Origin: Pseudofabraea citricarpa | Lineage: Eukaryota > Ascomycota > Leotiomycetes > Helotiales > Dermateaceae | Assembly: GCA_029641185.1 (NCBI GenBank) | Contig: JAPWGK010000002.1 | Location: forward strand, 2,294,001 to 2,358,000 | Direction of reading: 5' to 3' | Length of the DNA stretch: 64,000 nt | Shown: positions 1 to 11,750 of the stretch, piece by piece | Position numbering within the stretch: the first letter of the stretch is position 1 | How the letters are laid out: every line of letters begins with the position of its first letter | Notes under the pieces: generated by a model | Database searches by the model: none | What the model saw: the letters and a program-made list of their open reading frames with translations, nothing else | What the model was told of the DNA's origin: nothing | Position numbers and translations under genes: made by a program

Positions 1-470
1 GGCCCTTGCACCTGAAGAGGAAGTCGAAGAACGGTTGAAGATGTTTCAAAATTTTAGCCCTGTTGAATTTTGCCTTTGGAGCCCTGGAATTGGGATGAGG
101 ATCCTGCGTCGAGCCCTGTAGGGGTGGAGGCGGGACTCGGGAGGCGTCATTCGCACAAGTGCCATAGTTTTTTCGGGGAGGATGGCGAGCATCTCGTGAA
201 AGCTAGCAGAGCTGGGTGCTAGCTGGACTCGACGGCCTGATGTGTCGATGGCTTGATGGCTTGATGGCTTGATGGCAAATTCAGGGGGAGGGTTAGGATA
301 TGCAGGCCAGGTGGGTGAAGGCCGTGACTGGGGGATGGTAGTACTGTTTTTTTTTTTTTTTTGTTCTTGTTTTTGGCGGCATGGATGGACGGTTGAGGTT
401 GGCGTGAGTGAGCAGAGGACTGAGCAGGAGAGATGACATGGCATATGGCAGCTGTACCAGCGAGCGGCCC

Positions 471-515
471 AGCTACACCAGCTACACCAGCTACATCAGC
501 TACATCAGCTACACC
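471..515. repeat. 9-bp tandem repeat, five copies
   Basis: Five head-to-tail copies of AGCTACAYC (Y is C or T) run from 471 to 515. Nothing around it looks coding, so this is a minisatellite-like patch. Confidence 0.85.
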
Positions 516-962
516 AGCATGCTGCACGCTACTCATGCCCACCACCACAACTGCATCTGCATCTGCATCTGCACGACTCCCGCCAAAGGGTTCTGACGGC
601 GTGAGGCCCGAACCTATAGGGCTAGCGTCGAGGCTGGCAAAAGCAAGTAGTGCTACTCGGTGTTTTGAAAAGAGACCTGACAATGACGATCTCGTGGCAG
701 GTTCCGGAAGGGCAAACTCAGCACAGCAGCCGGCAACTGATTGGCGGTATGTGTGAAGGGGTGGGAGGGAGCCAAGGTATGATGTTGTCGCCTCGAGACC
801 TGTACCTGTGTGTGTCTGTGTCTGTGTCTGTCTGTGGCTATTGCTGTGGCTATTGATATTGCTATTGTTATAGCTATAGCTATTGCTGTCGCTGCCAGTC
901 AATGTGGTGTCGCCTGTAACCTGTAGCCTGTGTGTGTGCAGTAGTGACGGGGTTCGTATGGA

Positions 963-1138
963 TGGCATGGCATGGCATGGCATGGTTGTGAAATGGAGTC
1001 TGGGGCCCTGGCAAGCTGAGGGTCAAGAGTGAGTGGTAAGTGGGTGTCGGTGTGGTTGTGTCTGGTGTGCTGGTGTGCAGGCTGGTAACGTGCTGTGCTG
1101 TGCTGTGCTGTGGTGTGCTGTGTGTGGTGTGGTGTGGG
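963..1138. repeat. Cluster of pentanucleotide and TG-rich repeats
   Basis: GGCAT repeats occupy 963-985, and a TGCTG/TGTGG tract occupies 1091-1138. The DNA between them is also TG-rich. Confidence 0.8.
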
Positions 1139-1235
1139 GAATAATGACAATGGGTCACGGATTCGGAGAATAAGAGAGGCCATGCGCTTGCTTCGATTAA
1201 TCACTTCGCTTGCCTGCGCTGTGAACCCGAAGATA

Positions 1236-1405
1236 ATGCGTAATCCACTCACACTCACGCTCACACTCCCACACACTCCCACACACACACCGAACCACTC
1301 ACTCTCTCTCTCTCTCTCTCTCTCTTTCACCCTCTTCCTCAACAACAACGAGAAGAAGAAGACTAAAATAACCTCGACTGCCCCCCTCCCCCCCCCCCCC
1401 CCCCC
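1236..1405. repeat. CA/CT microsatellite followed by a C run
   Basis: CACTCA-type repeats pass into an uninterrupted CT dinucleotide run near 1303-1325. A near-pure C run follows at 1381-1405. The length of such a C homopolymer is prone to sequencing error. Confidence 0.85.
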
Positions 1406-3329
1406 GGCCCGTCAGTCCTGTTTTGGGAATGCACATCCTGAACCTCATTCCAAAGCGTGCTTGCTGGCTAAATACCGCTGCAACGGCATCAATCAGACAG
1501 CTGTATGTAGCTGCTGACCGGTTTCACGACTGATGTTACCAGACGGACAACGTCTTGCTTCCGAGCTAGACGCCTCTTGAGTCGGCCAATGCTTCTTCCG
1601 ACCTTTGCAGTATCAAGGAGGCCCATATACATTCCTCCTCTGGGACCTGCATTCATTCATTCCGCCGCCCACACGGAGGAGGACGAGGTGGAGGGAGGCG
1701 AGGGGAGGGGAGTGGAGTGGAGTGGGGAGCAGCCATGCGATGCTATACTATGCTATGCGGTGCTCGGTGCAAGGAACAAGACTATTGTGGTCATGTCATG
1801 ATGATATGATGAAAGCAGAACCCAGACTGTCAATATCCCCAAGAATCCGCCATCAATCCACTTCGCCAAGTCGCTCCTGGGATCTTTCTTGCACAGACGC
1901 TTCCCCCCGTTCAACACGTGCCTTTTGTGGGCACGACTACTCCTATTTTCTTTAATTACCGCGCCTGTCGTCAAGACCTCCTGGTTGCTATTCTGGAATC
2001 TGGACCGACCGACCAGCTCGCTTGCCGTTGCGTTGGATATACGTCCCGTATGCTTTGGACCTTCTCTCTCTCTTTCCTTGAGCCTCATCTACGGAGTAAA
2101 CGGCTGAAATCGGCCGTGTCATCAATGCGATCAATACGAGCGCGCCGAAGAGAAAGGATGGTACGCATCTGGCTCCCACAACTTCCCACGTCTCACAGTG
2201 TCTGTGCCCACGCTCATTGGCCCCATTGCTCAGAGGCCCAGGGCAGTCGGCCAGGCAGCCTCAAGAACCACGGCCCCCAACGGGAGATGAGTCGGCAAGC
2301 CGTCGACCATCGCTGAGCAAAAGACGCGGCGACTGCGAATCGGTCCCCGAGGGGATTCCTGGTTATGAGGGACGGCACTCGTAGACGGGGGACATGCCAG
2401 ATGGTAGATGCTAGATGCTAGATGCCAAATGTCAAAGCAAAAGGCCAATTTAGAGAATTCCATAGCGGGAACTTGAACTTGGTCGGCCCATTCCTTGGCC
2501 CGCCTACACCTTCTTGGGAACTTGTCGCTGACTTCTGCACAGATGATTAGATCGAAATCCCCGGATCCATCCCATGGGTACTCCCTGGTCCTGCCCGGTT
2601 TGAGATCTGTCAAGCCGCTCAAGCGTCAATCGTTTCCTCTCGGCCCAACCATTACACCATTCTTTATAAGGTTAAAGGCACAGCAAGGTTTGCGAGGGTG
2701 GCTGACCAGGACTGGGACGACCAGTCCTAGGCGTATATCTGCGACAGCCGAAAAAACCTCGGAAAGGCTCCTTGAATCGTTTGCTGATCATACTTGGAGC
2801 GTAGAACGGCACCCTGGTGTTGTCACTGGTCGTATGAAACGATTTTGGGGGTGGGTCCCGCTGACAGAAACCCTTATGCAGATCAAATGTGCCTTCGGAT
2901 GTCCGATAGGGCTAACGCAGTGCGGGCAGCGGGCAGCGAGACAGAATTGACCAGTGCCACTGACCTGAATTCCCATTGCCCCAATGCTCCCCCCCCCCCC
3001 AGTCCAGTCATGATGGCGGTCCCTACTGTATGTACCCATCCCCGACGCCCACGTTGGAGCCGGGACACTTTGGAGTTGGGTAGTCAATTCAGCAGGGGCA
3101 ACGTAACGCAATGTCGATCGTGGGAGATTGTGCTGATCCAAGAAATTAATAGAGACAGCTTTGCGCTGAAGCTAGGCCACAGCTCGGAGGCACGACATCA
3201 ATCATCCATCGTCCATAATCATCAGCCTTCAGCCCTTCTTCGCCTAACCCGCTGCCCTCACCCTCGTTTACGCCCCCTCGCTTCTCGCCTCTCAAACACT
3301 TCCAGAACGCAGATCACCAAAACATACAG

Positions 3330-3624
3330 ATGCCCTCGAACTGCTTCTCTTGCGCCGGAAGTTCCATCGCTTTAGGCAACTCGTGGCCGTATGAGCATGC
3401 CATGGCAGAGGAATATATCTCGCTGTGCGCGTTTGACACAACGGAAAGCTTGAATGATGGCCTCTGGGGCGGGCTTGGCGTACATGGAAATTTGCACAGC
3501 CTCGAACGGTCTCTGGCGCTTGCAGGGAGCGAAAGAGCTCTCGACAAGGGCCCTTCGAAGCTTCTTCTGGAACGACGATCAACACGCCGTCAACGTCAGA
3601 TTCACCATCAGAGACTCGACCTGA
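3330..3624 (+). CDS. Possible small two-exon gene, product unknown
   Basis: An ATG at 3330 follows about 130 bases of CT-rich sequence of the kind that precedes many fungal start codons. Translation starts MPSNCFSCAG. Read without splicing, the frame stays open to 3671 (113 codons) but turns basic and unnatural after about codon 50. A GT...AG interval at 3480-3525 (46 bp) joins codon 50 in phase to a 33-codon tail ending TIRDST at a TGA at 3622-3624, giving 82 aa. The tail has natural composition. The branch site is poor and I recognise no domain, so this is only a candidate. Transcript evidence would decide it. Confidence 0.28.
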
Positions 3625-5442
3625 AGTTGTACCAAACCGACCTGTGCCAGTGCAAAACAACTGCCGGCTGACTTACCGAGAACATTCGGGAGCCTATATA
3701 CCAACCAAACTTTACAAGCCAGTACCTTCCTGCCACTACGGCCTGAGCTATCGCGGCGGACATGGTCACGGAGGGGCAATTCCAGAAAAGTTCCCAAATT
3801 GGATGATCTCCCATCGGTCGATCAGGCCGGAAGATGCATCTGAAACAGAAGGTCTGGCCCGTATAATCGTTGCACGCCGTTATTCATGCTGGACATACAG
3901 CAATATACTTCGCCAGGGCCGGGCAGGAGCCCGAATTGAGCAGCGCGATCAATGATCATCAGCCTAGCAGGTGTGAAAGGTCAGGTTTTCTGCAGGCCAC
4001 CAAAGATGCACCCTACTCTCAGCTGCATCGCTCGAGTCATGAATTTATTGATGTCGAGATTGCGAAGGCGGCGAAGGCGTCGTGCTCACCTCTAACTCGA
4101 ACATTACCAGCGAGCATCAATTTCCGAACTAGTGGATGATGGGAAGTCCAAGAAAAATTAATACCGCACATTTCAGCGTTTGGCGATACATGGCCACAGC
4201 AGATCAAATCGGATCCTTCCGCCGGCGTGTGTTCCAAACGTGCCGTAGCTATAAAAGAAGACAGCTATTTGTGTGACTTCAAACAGAACAGCCTGTCAAT
4301 CCTCCTGGAGATCCTCCGATTCGCAAGAAAAGCCAAAGTTTGCTCGCCAGTTGCCGCATGCTACCGACGGCAGCACCTTTTTGTTCGTGCTATGTTATGC
4401 TCTAGCCGTCCCTGTCCCACTACTGCTGACAAGGCCGCTGCCATCCACGGTCAACCAGCCCGCCAGCCCCATCAGGCCCAAGTGCAAGTTTAGTTGGAGA
4501 AATATTCAACGCTGTCGGCGCCTCCCCCCACGGAAGCCTACATCCCCGAAGCGTGAGCGACATTTATTCACGCATCACGTGATGTCAAAGGGGGCTGTGT
4601 AAAAAGTGGTGGGGGTAACAAGTGTCAGTAGATAAGATGACTGGACGCTGAGAGGAAGAAGCTGACGACGACCTCACCGAAGGGCCTCTCAAGAACGGCA
4701 CGTTTAGGCTTTTAAGTATGTGCTCCAGCTCGAGTGACAGAACTCTATGGTACCTGATGGCAGATGCATTTGTACCTGCATTTACACAACCGCTTGCCCT
4801 CAACGGAGGCCGCCGGCTTCCTGCTATGCAAGGCTTACTTTTGACTGGTTTGCCCCGCATTTTGACCGCTTCAAAATCTTTTGGAAAACATCGTGAAAAT
4901 TGAGCATTGCTGTTGTCAATTGACCGACAACACACCGCTTCATCAGGTAGTATTTGAAGGTAGTTCTTTGTTTCCTGCTGTCAAGTTATACTTCTCTTTC
5001 TCTACCTTGACCTCCCGAAAATAGTTTCAGTGCTCCTGCCAGTCTCTATAGCCGCAGCTGCAGCCTTGTTGCGAAGATTTGCCGCTCTACATACGTAGTC
5101 CTACATACTATTTACATCTCTTCGGTATAGAAAACATCAGTTTCTATTTTCTGCGGCTTCAAGTGATCTGGTCCTGTGTCTTCTCTATAAGTTGTGCGCC
5201 TGGGAAGATCTCAAGAAGCATTTATATGCGGTCATTGCAACTTTCAACCTCGTAATTTCTTTCGACTCCTCGAAAGGGAAGGCATTCACCATTATCTGCA
5301 ATTCCCTGCACATAGTTATTTCAAGCTACTTGCGTGCAACTTGGTTTTATCAGAAGATTTCACAGTCTCAGCATTGTCTACGGAAACATAATTTTCAACC
5401 ACTTAAGCCTCCTCTCTCCAGCTCTTCTACATAACCCTCAAG

Positions 5443-6504
5443 ATGTGCCAATCGAACTTCAACGACTTCCTTGCGGCCCTCCCCAAGTGTGAGCACCACT
5501 TGCACATTGAGGGCTCGCTCTCCCCAGCACTCTTCTTCCAACTTGCCGCTGCCAATGGCATCACGCTCCCTGCTGACGACGCAGCCTTCAAGTCAGTCGA
5601 GACTCTCCAAGACCGTTATGAGCGTTTCACATCTCTTGACGATTTCTTGAATTACTATTACATCGCCATGAGTGCTCTCATCACTGCTTCTGACTTCGAG
5701 AAGCTGGGCTACGAGTACTTCAAGCGCGCTAACGCTGATGGAGTTCACCATGCGGAGATCTTCTTCGATCCCCAAGCCCACACCTCACGTGGAGTGGCCT
5801 ACGCAACCGTCGTTGAAGGCCTTACTGCAGCTCAGAGACGTGCTGAGAAGGATTTTGGATTAACCAGCAAGCTCATCCTTTGCTTCCTCCGTCACTTGAG
5901 CGCTGATGAAGCTGGTGAGACGTACAAGGAAGCTACCGCACTAGGACACTTCTCTGATGGCACCGTTGTTGGAATTGGACTCGACAGCAGCGAGGTTGGC
6001 AACCCACCGGAGATCTTCCGCGAAGTTTATGCATCTGCCAAAGCCGCAGGTGTTCGGCGCACCGCACATGCTGGAGAGGAGGGAGACTCGACCTACATCT
6101 CCCGCGCCCTGGATCTCTGCAACGTTGAGCGAATCGACCACGGAATCCATCTCATTGACGACGTCGAACTGATGCGCAAGCTAGCTAAGGACAAGACCCT
6201 CCTTACTGTCTGCCCGCTCTCTAATGTCCAGCTCCGCTGCGTCACCAAGGTCGCTGAGCTTCCTATCCGCCAGTTCCTTGACGAGGGCGTCCAATTCAGC
6301 ATCAACAGCGACGATCCAGCTTATTTCGGTGGCTACATCCTCGATAACTACCTCGCTGTCCAGGAGGCCTTCACGCTCACCGTTGCCGAGTGGAAGGGCA
6401 TTGCTGTTGCGGGTATTCAGGGTAGCTGGTGTGACGAGGAGAGAAAGTCTGTTTTGCTGGCCAAGGTTGAGGAGTGCGTTGCCAAGTTTGCTGATCTCCA
6501 GTAG
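5443..6504 (+). CDS. aah1: Adenine deaminase (Aah1-type), purine salvage
   Basis: Intronless gene of 353 aa, close to the 347 aa of yeast Aah1. It belongs to the metal-dependent adenosine/adenine deaminase family, which hydrolyses adenine to hypoxanthine and ammonia in the cytosol for purine salvage. The family's residues are visible: the metal-binding HxH at H19/H21 inside KCEHHLHIEGS, AHAGEEG with H209 and catalytic E212, H233 in RIDHGIHL, and SINSDDPA with metal ligand D290. The length and the CEHHLHIEGSLSPALFF start favour fungal adenine deaminase over adenosine deaminase. The ATG at 5443 follows a CT-rich leader, and the frame reaches an intact TAG. The downstream neighbour is on the opposite strand, so no co-transcription is suggested. 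Confidence 0.92.
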   Translation: MCQSNFNDFLAALPKCEHHLHIEGSLSPALFFQLAAANGITLPADDAAFKSVETLQDRYERFTSLDDFLNYYYIAMSALITASDFEKLGYEYFKRANADGVHHAEIFFDPQAHTSRGVAYATVVEGLTAAQRRAEKDFGLTSKLILCFLRHLSADEAGETYKEATALGHFSDGTVVGIGLDSSEVGNPPEIFREVYASAKAAGVRRTAHAGEEGDSTYISRALDLCNVERIDHGIHLIDDVELMRKLAKDKTLLTVCPLSNVQLRCVTKVAELPIRQFLDEGVQFSINSDDPAYFGGYILDNYLAVQEAFTLTVAEWKGIAVAGIQGSWCDEERKSVLLAKVEECVAKFADLQ

Positions 6505-7615
6505 AGAGCTTGCCGATGGTTGGCGGGTGGCTTTTTCTCGCTCTTTGTATTTGTAGGCGCGCAGCCTGGCGTTTGGGAGAGTGGATAGAGGCTGGTGGTT
6601 GACACTGAATACAACGTCTTTTATAATCACCTGATGCAGAGGTAGTCATTGAATGCCATAATTACTAAGTGTTTTATAAGTATTATTCCTTGAAAGGAGA
6701 TTTATTGAATAATGTGCACTAGCTTAAAACGGTGCATATTCAAGTCTTTGTTTGAGAAAGATTACTTTTCAAAGTAGTATTAAGTCTTGAATCTCTTGAT
6801 AAGCGACGCCTTTTCTTATTCCCACTGCAAATAGCTAACACTTTATATTTCATATGATAGGTTCACACTTTGTTGCTATTATAATAGCACTACTCCAAGT
6901 ACTCTTCTCTGTTGATTGATTAATTGTCAGGTTTGGGTTTAGATTTGCATTCGTTGTGTAAAACCTTACAATATCGTTGCTTAACCTGTTAAGAAAGGAC
7001 TTGAAATATTTATGACAATTACAATGTCCTTTTGCTTCGTCTTTACTGACAAGCTCTTGTCTCACCCGGAGTTGTCACATCACTATATGCATACAGCTAT
7101 AAACCGAAATAACGAGCAAGACCAAACTGGCAGACGTTCGATTTCGGCTAAGTATCTTCACTGACCTCTTTCCTATCAAGGTCTCTCGAAGGATTAGCCA
7201 ACGCGCCGAGAAAACGTACTCTGGCAATATTGATCAACCAAGGCCGGGGTAACAAAATGGCACTGGTAGCAGGATGGAAAAAAAGAGTAATCGCAAAACA
7301 TAGACTCTTCGGTTGGGTGAAGAACGATGGATGGATGATAGGTTGCCCCGAGAAAATAACTTGACGTTTATGCTTAACATCAAAAGTCTCTACCGTCTAA
7401 ATCTTTGTCGTCCTCCTCTCCAGAACTCTCATTCCTGTTGAGATCAGGTTAATTATGTATCCATATATGACCAGCTACCTTACTTCTCCAGCCACTGGCT
7501 TCAAGTGAATCAACCAAAGTATATATTCAAAAAGCAAACCATCCAATTTACTCCAACCACACATTTCCAAAAGTAAAATACTGGTATTAAAATTTAAAAA
7601 AGGGCTTCGATTAAC
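6505..7615. other. Intergenic, AT-rich
   Basis: This holds the 3' ends of two converging genes. From about 6620 to 7060 it is clearly AT-rich. No open frame has believable coding content, and I see no RNA gene or transposon relic. Confidence 0.6.
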
Positions 7616-8084
7616 TTAAGTAGGTTTCCTCCCCCAAACCGTATATCTAGCACGGGCAAGAATCAGCATCAGGTCACCCTCATCTCGTTAGGAAAGGAGG
7701 AGAAGAAGAAAAAAGAAAATACGTACATGGGGATGTAAGCATGGATCTTCGTATCCCTCATCTCCTTCTTCACCTTCATGCTGAACACCTCGACCTCCTG
7801 AGCCGTCCAGCCCAGACCGCGCGTGAAGAAAGCCATACTCAAGCCTGCGCAGTCCGGAGCCATGTTCTCGTAATTCCAGGCGCCTAGAAGGAGAAAAAGA
7901 ATCTTCGTCAGTCAATGAGGACAGAGAAATCAAAACAGAAATCAAAATCAGAATTAAGAAAAAATCACCTAATTCCTTCATCTCCTTGTCCCTGGGCCAT
8001 CGATTCATCGGCCACTTAAACCTCGTCTCCCTCACATCCACAAACCCCTGCTGCTCCAGCTGCTCGCGATACAACTCAGCGCTA

Positions 8085-8142
8085 TCCATAGCCCGACCCA
8101 GATTCCGGCTGGCTCCATAGCCCGACCCAGATTCCGGCTGGC
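8085..8142. repeat. Perfect 29-bp tandem duplication inside a coding exon
   Basis: Two identical 29-bp units, 8085-8113 and 8114-8142, are directly adjacent in exon 8 of the methyltransferase gene. The unit length is not a multiple of three. The peptide ASRNLGRAM therefore appears in two different frames, one on each side of the junction. Confidence 0.97.
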
Positions 8143-9152
8143 CTCGGCGAGGAACCCGCCCCATTTCTCGAGGGCCGAATCGGGCGGGAAGGAACCGTCG
8201 TCGGTGCGGACGGGGAAGGTGAGGTCGGAGATCTCGATGAAGCCGCCGGGTGAGAGCGACGTGTAGGCCTGGGCGAAGAAGGACGGCCACGAGGCGATGG
8301 AGCCCGTCATCATGCGCGCGTGGATCAGATCGAAGGCGTGGCTGAAGGTCCATGGCTCTTCCAGGTCGTCGATCTCGAATGAGAGGTTGGGTGGGATGAA
8401 GGAGGGCTGGATGGGTGAGAGGTCGATTCCTTGGACCTGTGGGTTGTGCTTAGTTGCTGTGCTTCTTGTGTCACTTGTTCTATAAAGGTATGCAAAGATG
8501 TCTTCTTACGTGCGCTTCTGGGTGCTCGTCGGCTAGTTTTGAGTGATTGTCAGTCTAGTTCTTGCTCTTATCTTTTTCTCCCTCTCTTCGGTATCTTCTC
8601 TCCCATCTGATGAGAGAGAGAAAAGGATAGTTATAAATGCAGGTGGATCTACCATAATCAATTGCCCAAATCCCCGTCCCCGTCCCGACATTAAGAACAC
8701 GATGGACTGTTCTATCTTTCGGGATCTCGCAGAGGTGAAGCTTTCCCTTGTAAGTTAAAGAGTATAGATGATGTTGTAGATCTTAGCATTCTATCAATTA
8801 GCTTCCTTCTTTTTACCCAAGGGAGGTTATTCGAGATCGTACCTAATCGGTCTTTCTCGCTCTTTCAACATGTCAGAATTAGTTGTTATAATTTATCTCT
8901 GATCCCCTCGAGAATTTAGGGGTTTATCATAAGTATGGTACCTCATCGTTTGGTAGTGCGTATTCTAATTCGCATTTATTAGCGACCATTAACAACCCTC
9001 GTTCGACTTTCTTTCCAACTCGAACCCAAAATCCAAAATATAAACCTGAGAAACTTACTCCCTTCCTTATATGCATGATACGTGCGGCCATTCTCCTCGC
9101 GATACTTGAGAATGCTAGATCCGAGGGATGCCGTCGAGCTCTCTCCGATACT

Positions 9153-9204
9153 CTGATTGAATCAGAACACAGCAAGACAAGAAGCTCAAAAGAATGTGAC
9201 TTGC
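9153..9204 (-). other. Probable GC-AG intron in the methyltransferase gene
   Basis: On the minus strand the interval reads ACG|GCAAGT ... CAG|AGT. Only this GC donor keeps the frame between DSAFGT and SIGESSTAS. The nearby GT (GGCAA|GTCA) leaves a phase that does not match the next exon. The intron is 52 bp long with a CTGAT branch-like site. Confidence 0.6.
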
Positions 9205-11288
9205 CGTCCCAAATGCCGAGTCGCGATCACTCGCCGTATCATAATCATCTTCCTGAGCACGTCGCAGAATCAGCAACGGGAATTCCGAGGGCTTCGCGGG
9301 GAAGGAAAAAGTGGAGAGGAAATCACCTCGGCTTCGATCGGAGCGGCAGGATCCTGAATGGCAGTCGACATGTTTTGGTCCGAGTCCAGCGCCAGAAAAT
9401 GATACCTTCGTCAAGACGGAATCCGACGCAGAGGCAGAGGAAGGGAAAGTAGAAGAAAAAACCAGATGGATCAGAAGACAAGAGATCGATAGCAATTAAA
9501 AAAAAAACAAGAGCGAGCTACATCATAACCCTGCCCTCCTCCCCGGAAGCTGACTACTTCCAGCACACGTCGCAGGACTCGCAGGAAACATCTTAACTTC
9601 TCCCGGCAGCCTCATGCCCTTTCCGTCCACGCACGCAGAACCTAGACCCGTATCTCGTATCAAGCAAGGCGCGCTTATACCAAACCTAACATCTCAGAAG
9701 CACATTCCCCGTTTTCCTTGTTACTTGTCGAGTGGATTTTTTTTATTTGTTTGTACACCGCCGGAGATAGCTGCGAAGGAAGAACTTTCCGATGCCTTTC
9801 TTTTCCCCACTCTTACCGTACCGTACCCTACTGTACCCCCCTCCCGTCTCCCGCTTTCCCGTCTCACCCACCTCCTCTCGAGCGCATTTATTCATTGGTC
9901 GTTCTGTAGGTGGCTTACGGCAGTTGATGTCAATTCATGCGCGGTAGTTGTGTTGTGTCTGTCTGGTGTTGTGAAAGAACCAACAAGACCAATCTCTCTC
10001 GTGCCATCTCTATAAAGTATATCTGGGAATCTTTTCTCTCTTGGATTTTGGAGACTCGCGTTGATTTTGCTGGTTTGAGTGTGAGAATTCCCGGGTGTCG
10101 TTTTGTATGCCGTGTCAATTGGTTATCTTGTTCCTAGTGAGCGATTATGACTTAGCCCGGCTGACTGGGGATTTCCCGATGCGTGTTTCTGATATATGTG
10201 TGCTTGATTAATGAGAGGCTTGAGATAGACATGTTTTTTATTTATTTGAGGTGGGGTGGTAAGTTCTTGGAGCTGGAGAATGAGGAGATTCTTATTTAGG
10301 GTCTTTTCAAGGCATTAGTGAGCTTGGAGTCTGTTAGTTACACAAGACCGTAAAGATATTTACTGTGATAAGAAACCAAGTAACCCAGACAAGAAAGCGA
10401 TTATACGATGGAGAATTATACGGCTGTATCTTTGAGAATTCGGAACCCGGATTCAAGAACGGTGAGCAATAGCCACAAGTGATATCAGAGCTGTATCAGC
10501 CTTCTCTCAACCTATTTTCAAAATTTTATCTACAAGCCATTCTCAAGTTTCAGACATGGAATACCATTGAACGAGTGATTATTTGGTTGCTTTTGGCTCC
10601 GATCAGATGTACAAGCACGAGCATGAGACAACCTCGTCTGTTTCGTCGCTTAATGAAAAATCCAAACAACCCGATTTATCACTACTTACCTGGTATGAAC
10701 CGATTCTTTGATATATTCTCATACGGGAAAACGGTTCCTTGTAGATATGTTTCCCGTTGAGTTCAAACCCAGAGGAACCTTTTGATTCTCACACCCACAC
10801 CAAGAGACAAAAGAAGAGGGGAAGCTATCTTCCTGCTTCATCTTTTCATTTGATCAAGACATCCCACAACAAGTAAAACTCCTTCTTTCTCTTACAGCTC
10901 AGCTGTCCCTCATATAAATAAAAATACATACAAACCATCAAGGTCCATCAACAAAACATCTCCCGATCCTCAAGAAATCGCGAGCTCGCTTATCACATCA
11001 CAAACGCACCGCAATTCGCAAGCGAGAGATATGCATATCACCAGCCGGTGTAGAATTCCAAACGATAGCATAGCGTAATGCAGATCTGCTTATGTTATCA
11101 TTTCGATCCAGGAGGTATTTCACAAAACTCTCGCAAAAACCCAAGGTTATCCTCCCAACACAAGAAATCACAAGGGGAAAAACCCCGACTCTTCAAAGCA
11201 CAAAGATAGTATCGGCGACATAAAGCAAGCAGTTTGAAAGCTGCAGAGAGGAGATGGAAGTGGCAAGAAAGAATCCAAACGTCGTTTG

Positions 11289-11325
<37 letters not shown>

Positions 11326-11326
11326 A
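11289..11326. repeat. (CTAT)n microsatellite
   Basis: Nine to ten uninterrupted CTAT units. Confidence 0.95.
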
Positions 11327-11741
11327 TCCTCTCTAGACAAAAAATTGAAAAAGAAAAGAAAAGAAAAAAGACTCGGAATCACATGCTTCAATCACGACCT
11401 GGTGACCATATCACATTTCCTTCTCCGAAAAAGAAGAGAAGAACAAGGTGTTTTATATCCTAGAACAGCTGAGCTGATCTCTGCTACTATTGCTATTACT
11501 ATCGCAGCTCTGCCAACTTCCGCCACCTTCGTCGGGGGAGATTCGGTAGCCCAGCAAGGAAACGACAGTCTCGGGAAGTGTGAAGAAGAAACGTCTCTCA
11601 GTTAAAAGAGCTTCTAACCTACAGTTTCCTTTCGATACCTATCTACACACTAGTAATCTTCCTCGAGGCTAAGAATAAACAGAAGACCTTTAAAAAAACG
11701 AATTAGATATCCTCGCAGCAAAATCCGGGAAAAAGAAAAAG

Positions 11742-11750
11742 AAAAAAAAA
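11742..11750 (-). terminator. RNA polymerase III terminator of the 5S gene
   Basis: On the minus strand a run of nine T residues begins three to four bases past the 3' end of the 5S rRNA. This is the standard position and form of a pol III stop signal. Confidence 0.85.

Larger units (their letters stand above)
1..5442. other. Gene-poor, repeat-rich interval
   Basis: I see no recognisable gene in this stretch apart from a weak candidate at 3330-3624. Open frames here either start at non-ATG codons or are low-complexity products of simple repeats. The first 1.4 kb is packed with short tandem repeats: T16 at 347-362, GGCAT units at 963-985, a TGCTG/TGTGG tract at 1091-1138, CA/CT tracts at 1236-1326, and C runs at 1381-1405 and 2989-3000. 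The last 450 bases (about 4990-5442) are pyrimidine-rich and contain the promoter and leader of the adenine deaminase gene that follows. Confidence 0.6.
7616..9371 (-). pseudogene. TAM/LaeA-like SAM methyltransferase, frame broken by a 29-bp duplication
   Basis: I assembled ten exons: 9371-9327, 9252-9205, 9152-9059, 8964-8942, 8861-8843, 8781-8653, 8532-8510, 8436-7969, 7883-7727, 7646-7616. They spell a typical fungal secondary-metabolism methyltransferase. It starts MSTAIQDPA, then has a YREENGRTYHAYKEG-type region, YALPNDE, DRLDLQHH, the SAM-binding VLNVGTGTGIWAIDYA, GIDLSPIQPSF, FEIDDLEEPW, PGGFIEISD, GAWNYENMAP and a C-terminal VWGRKP. Exon 8 carries two exact copies of a 29-bp segment (8085-8113 and 8114-8142), which shifts the frame so that translation stops near 8032. 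The exon total is 1037 nt; without one copy it is 1008 nt, exactly 336 codons. The first intron pair includes a likely GC-AG intron at 9153-9204. Substrate unknown. The break may be real or an assembly error. Confidence 0.85.

Noticed and set aside
219..983. 254-codon minus-strand frame
   Set aside because: Its protein is made of S/N/H and V/A/D repeats produced by the simple-sequence DNA there.
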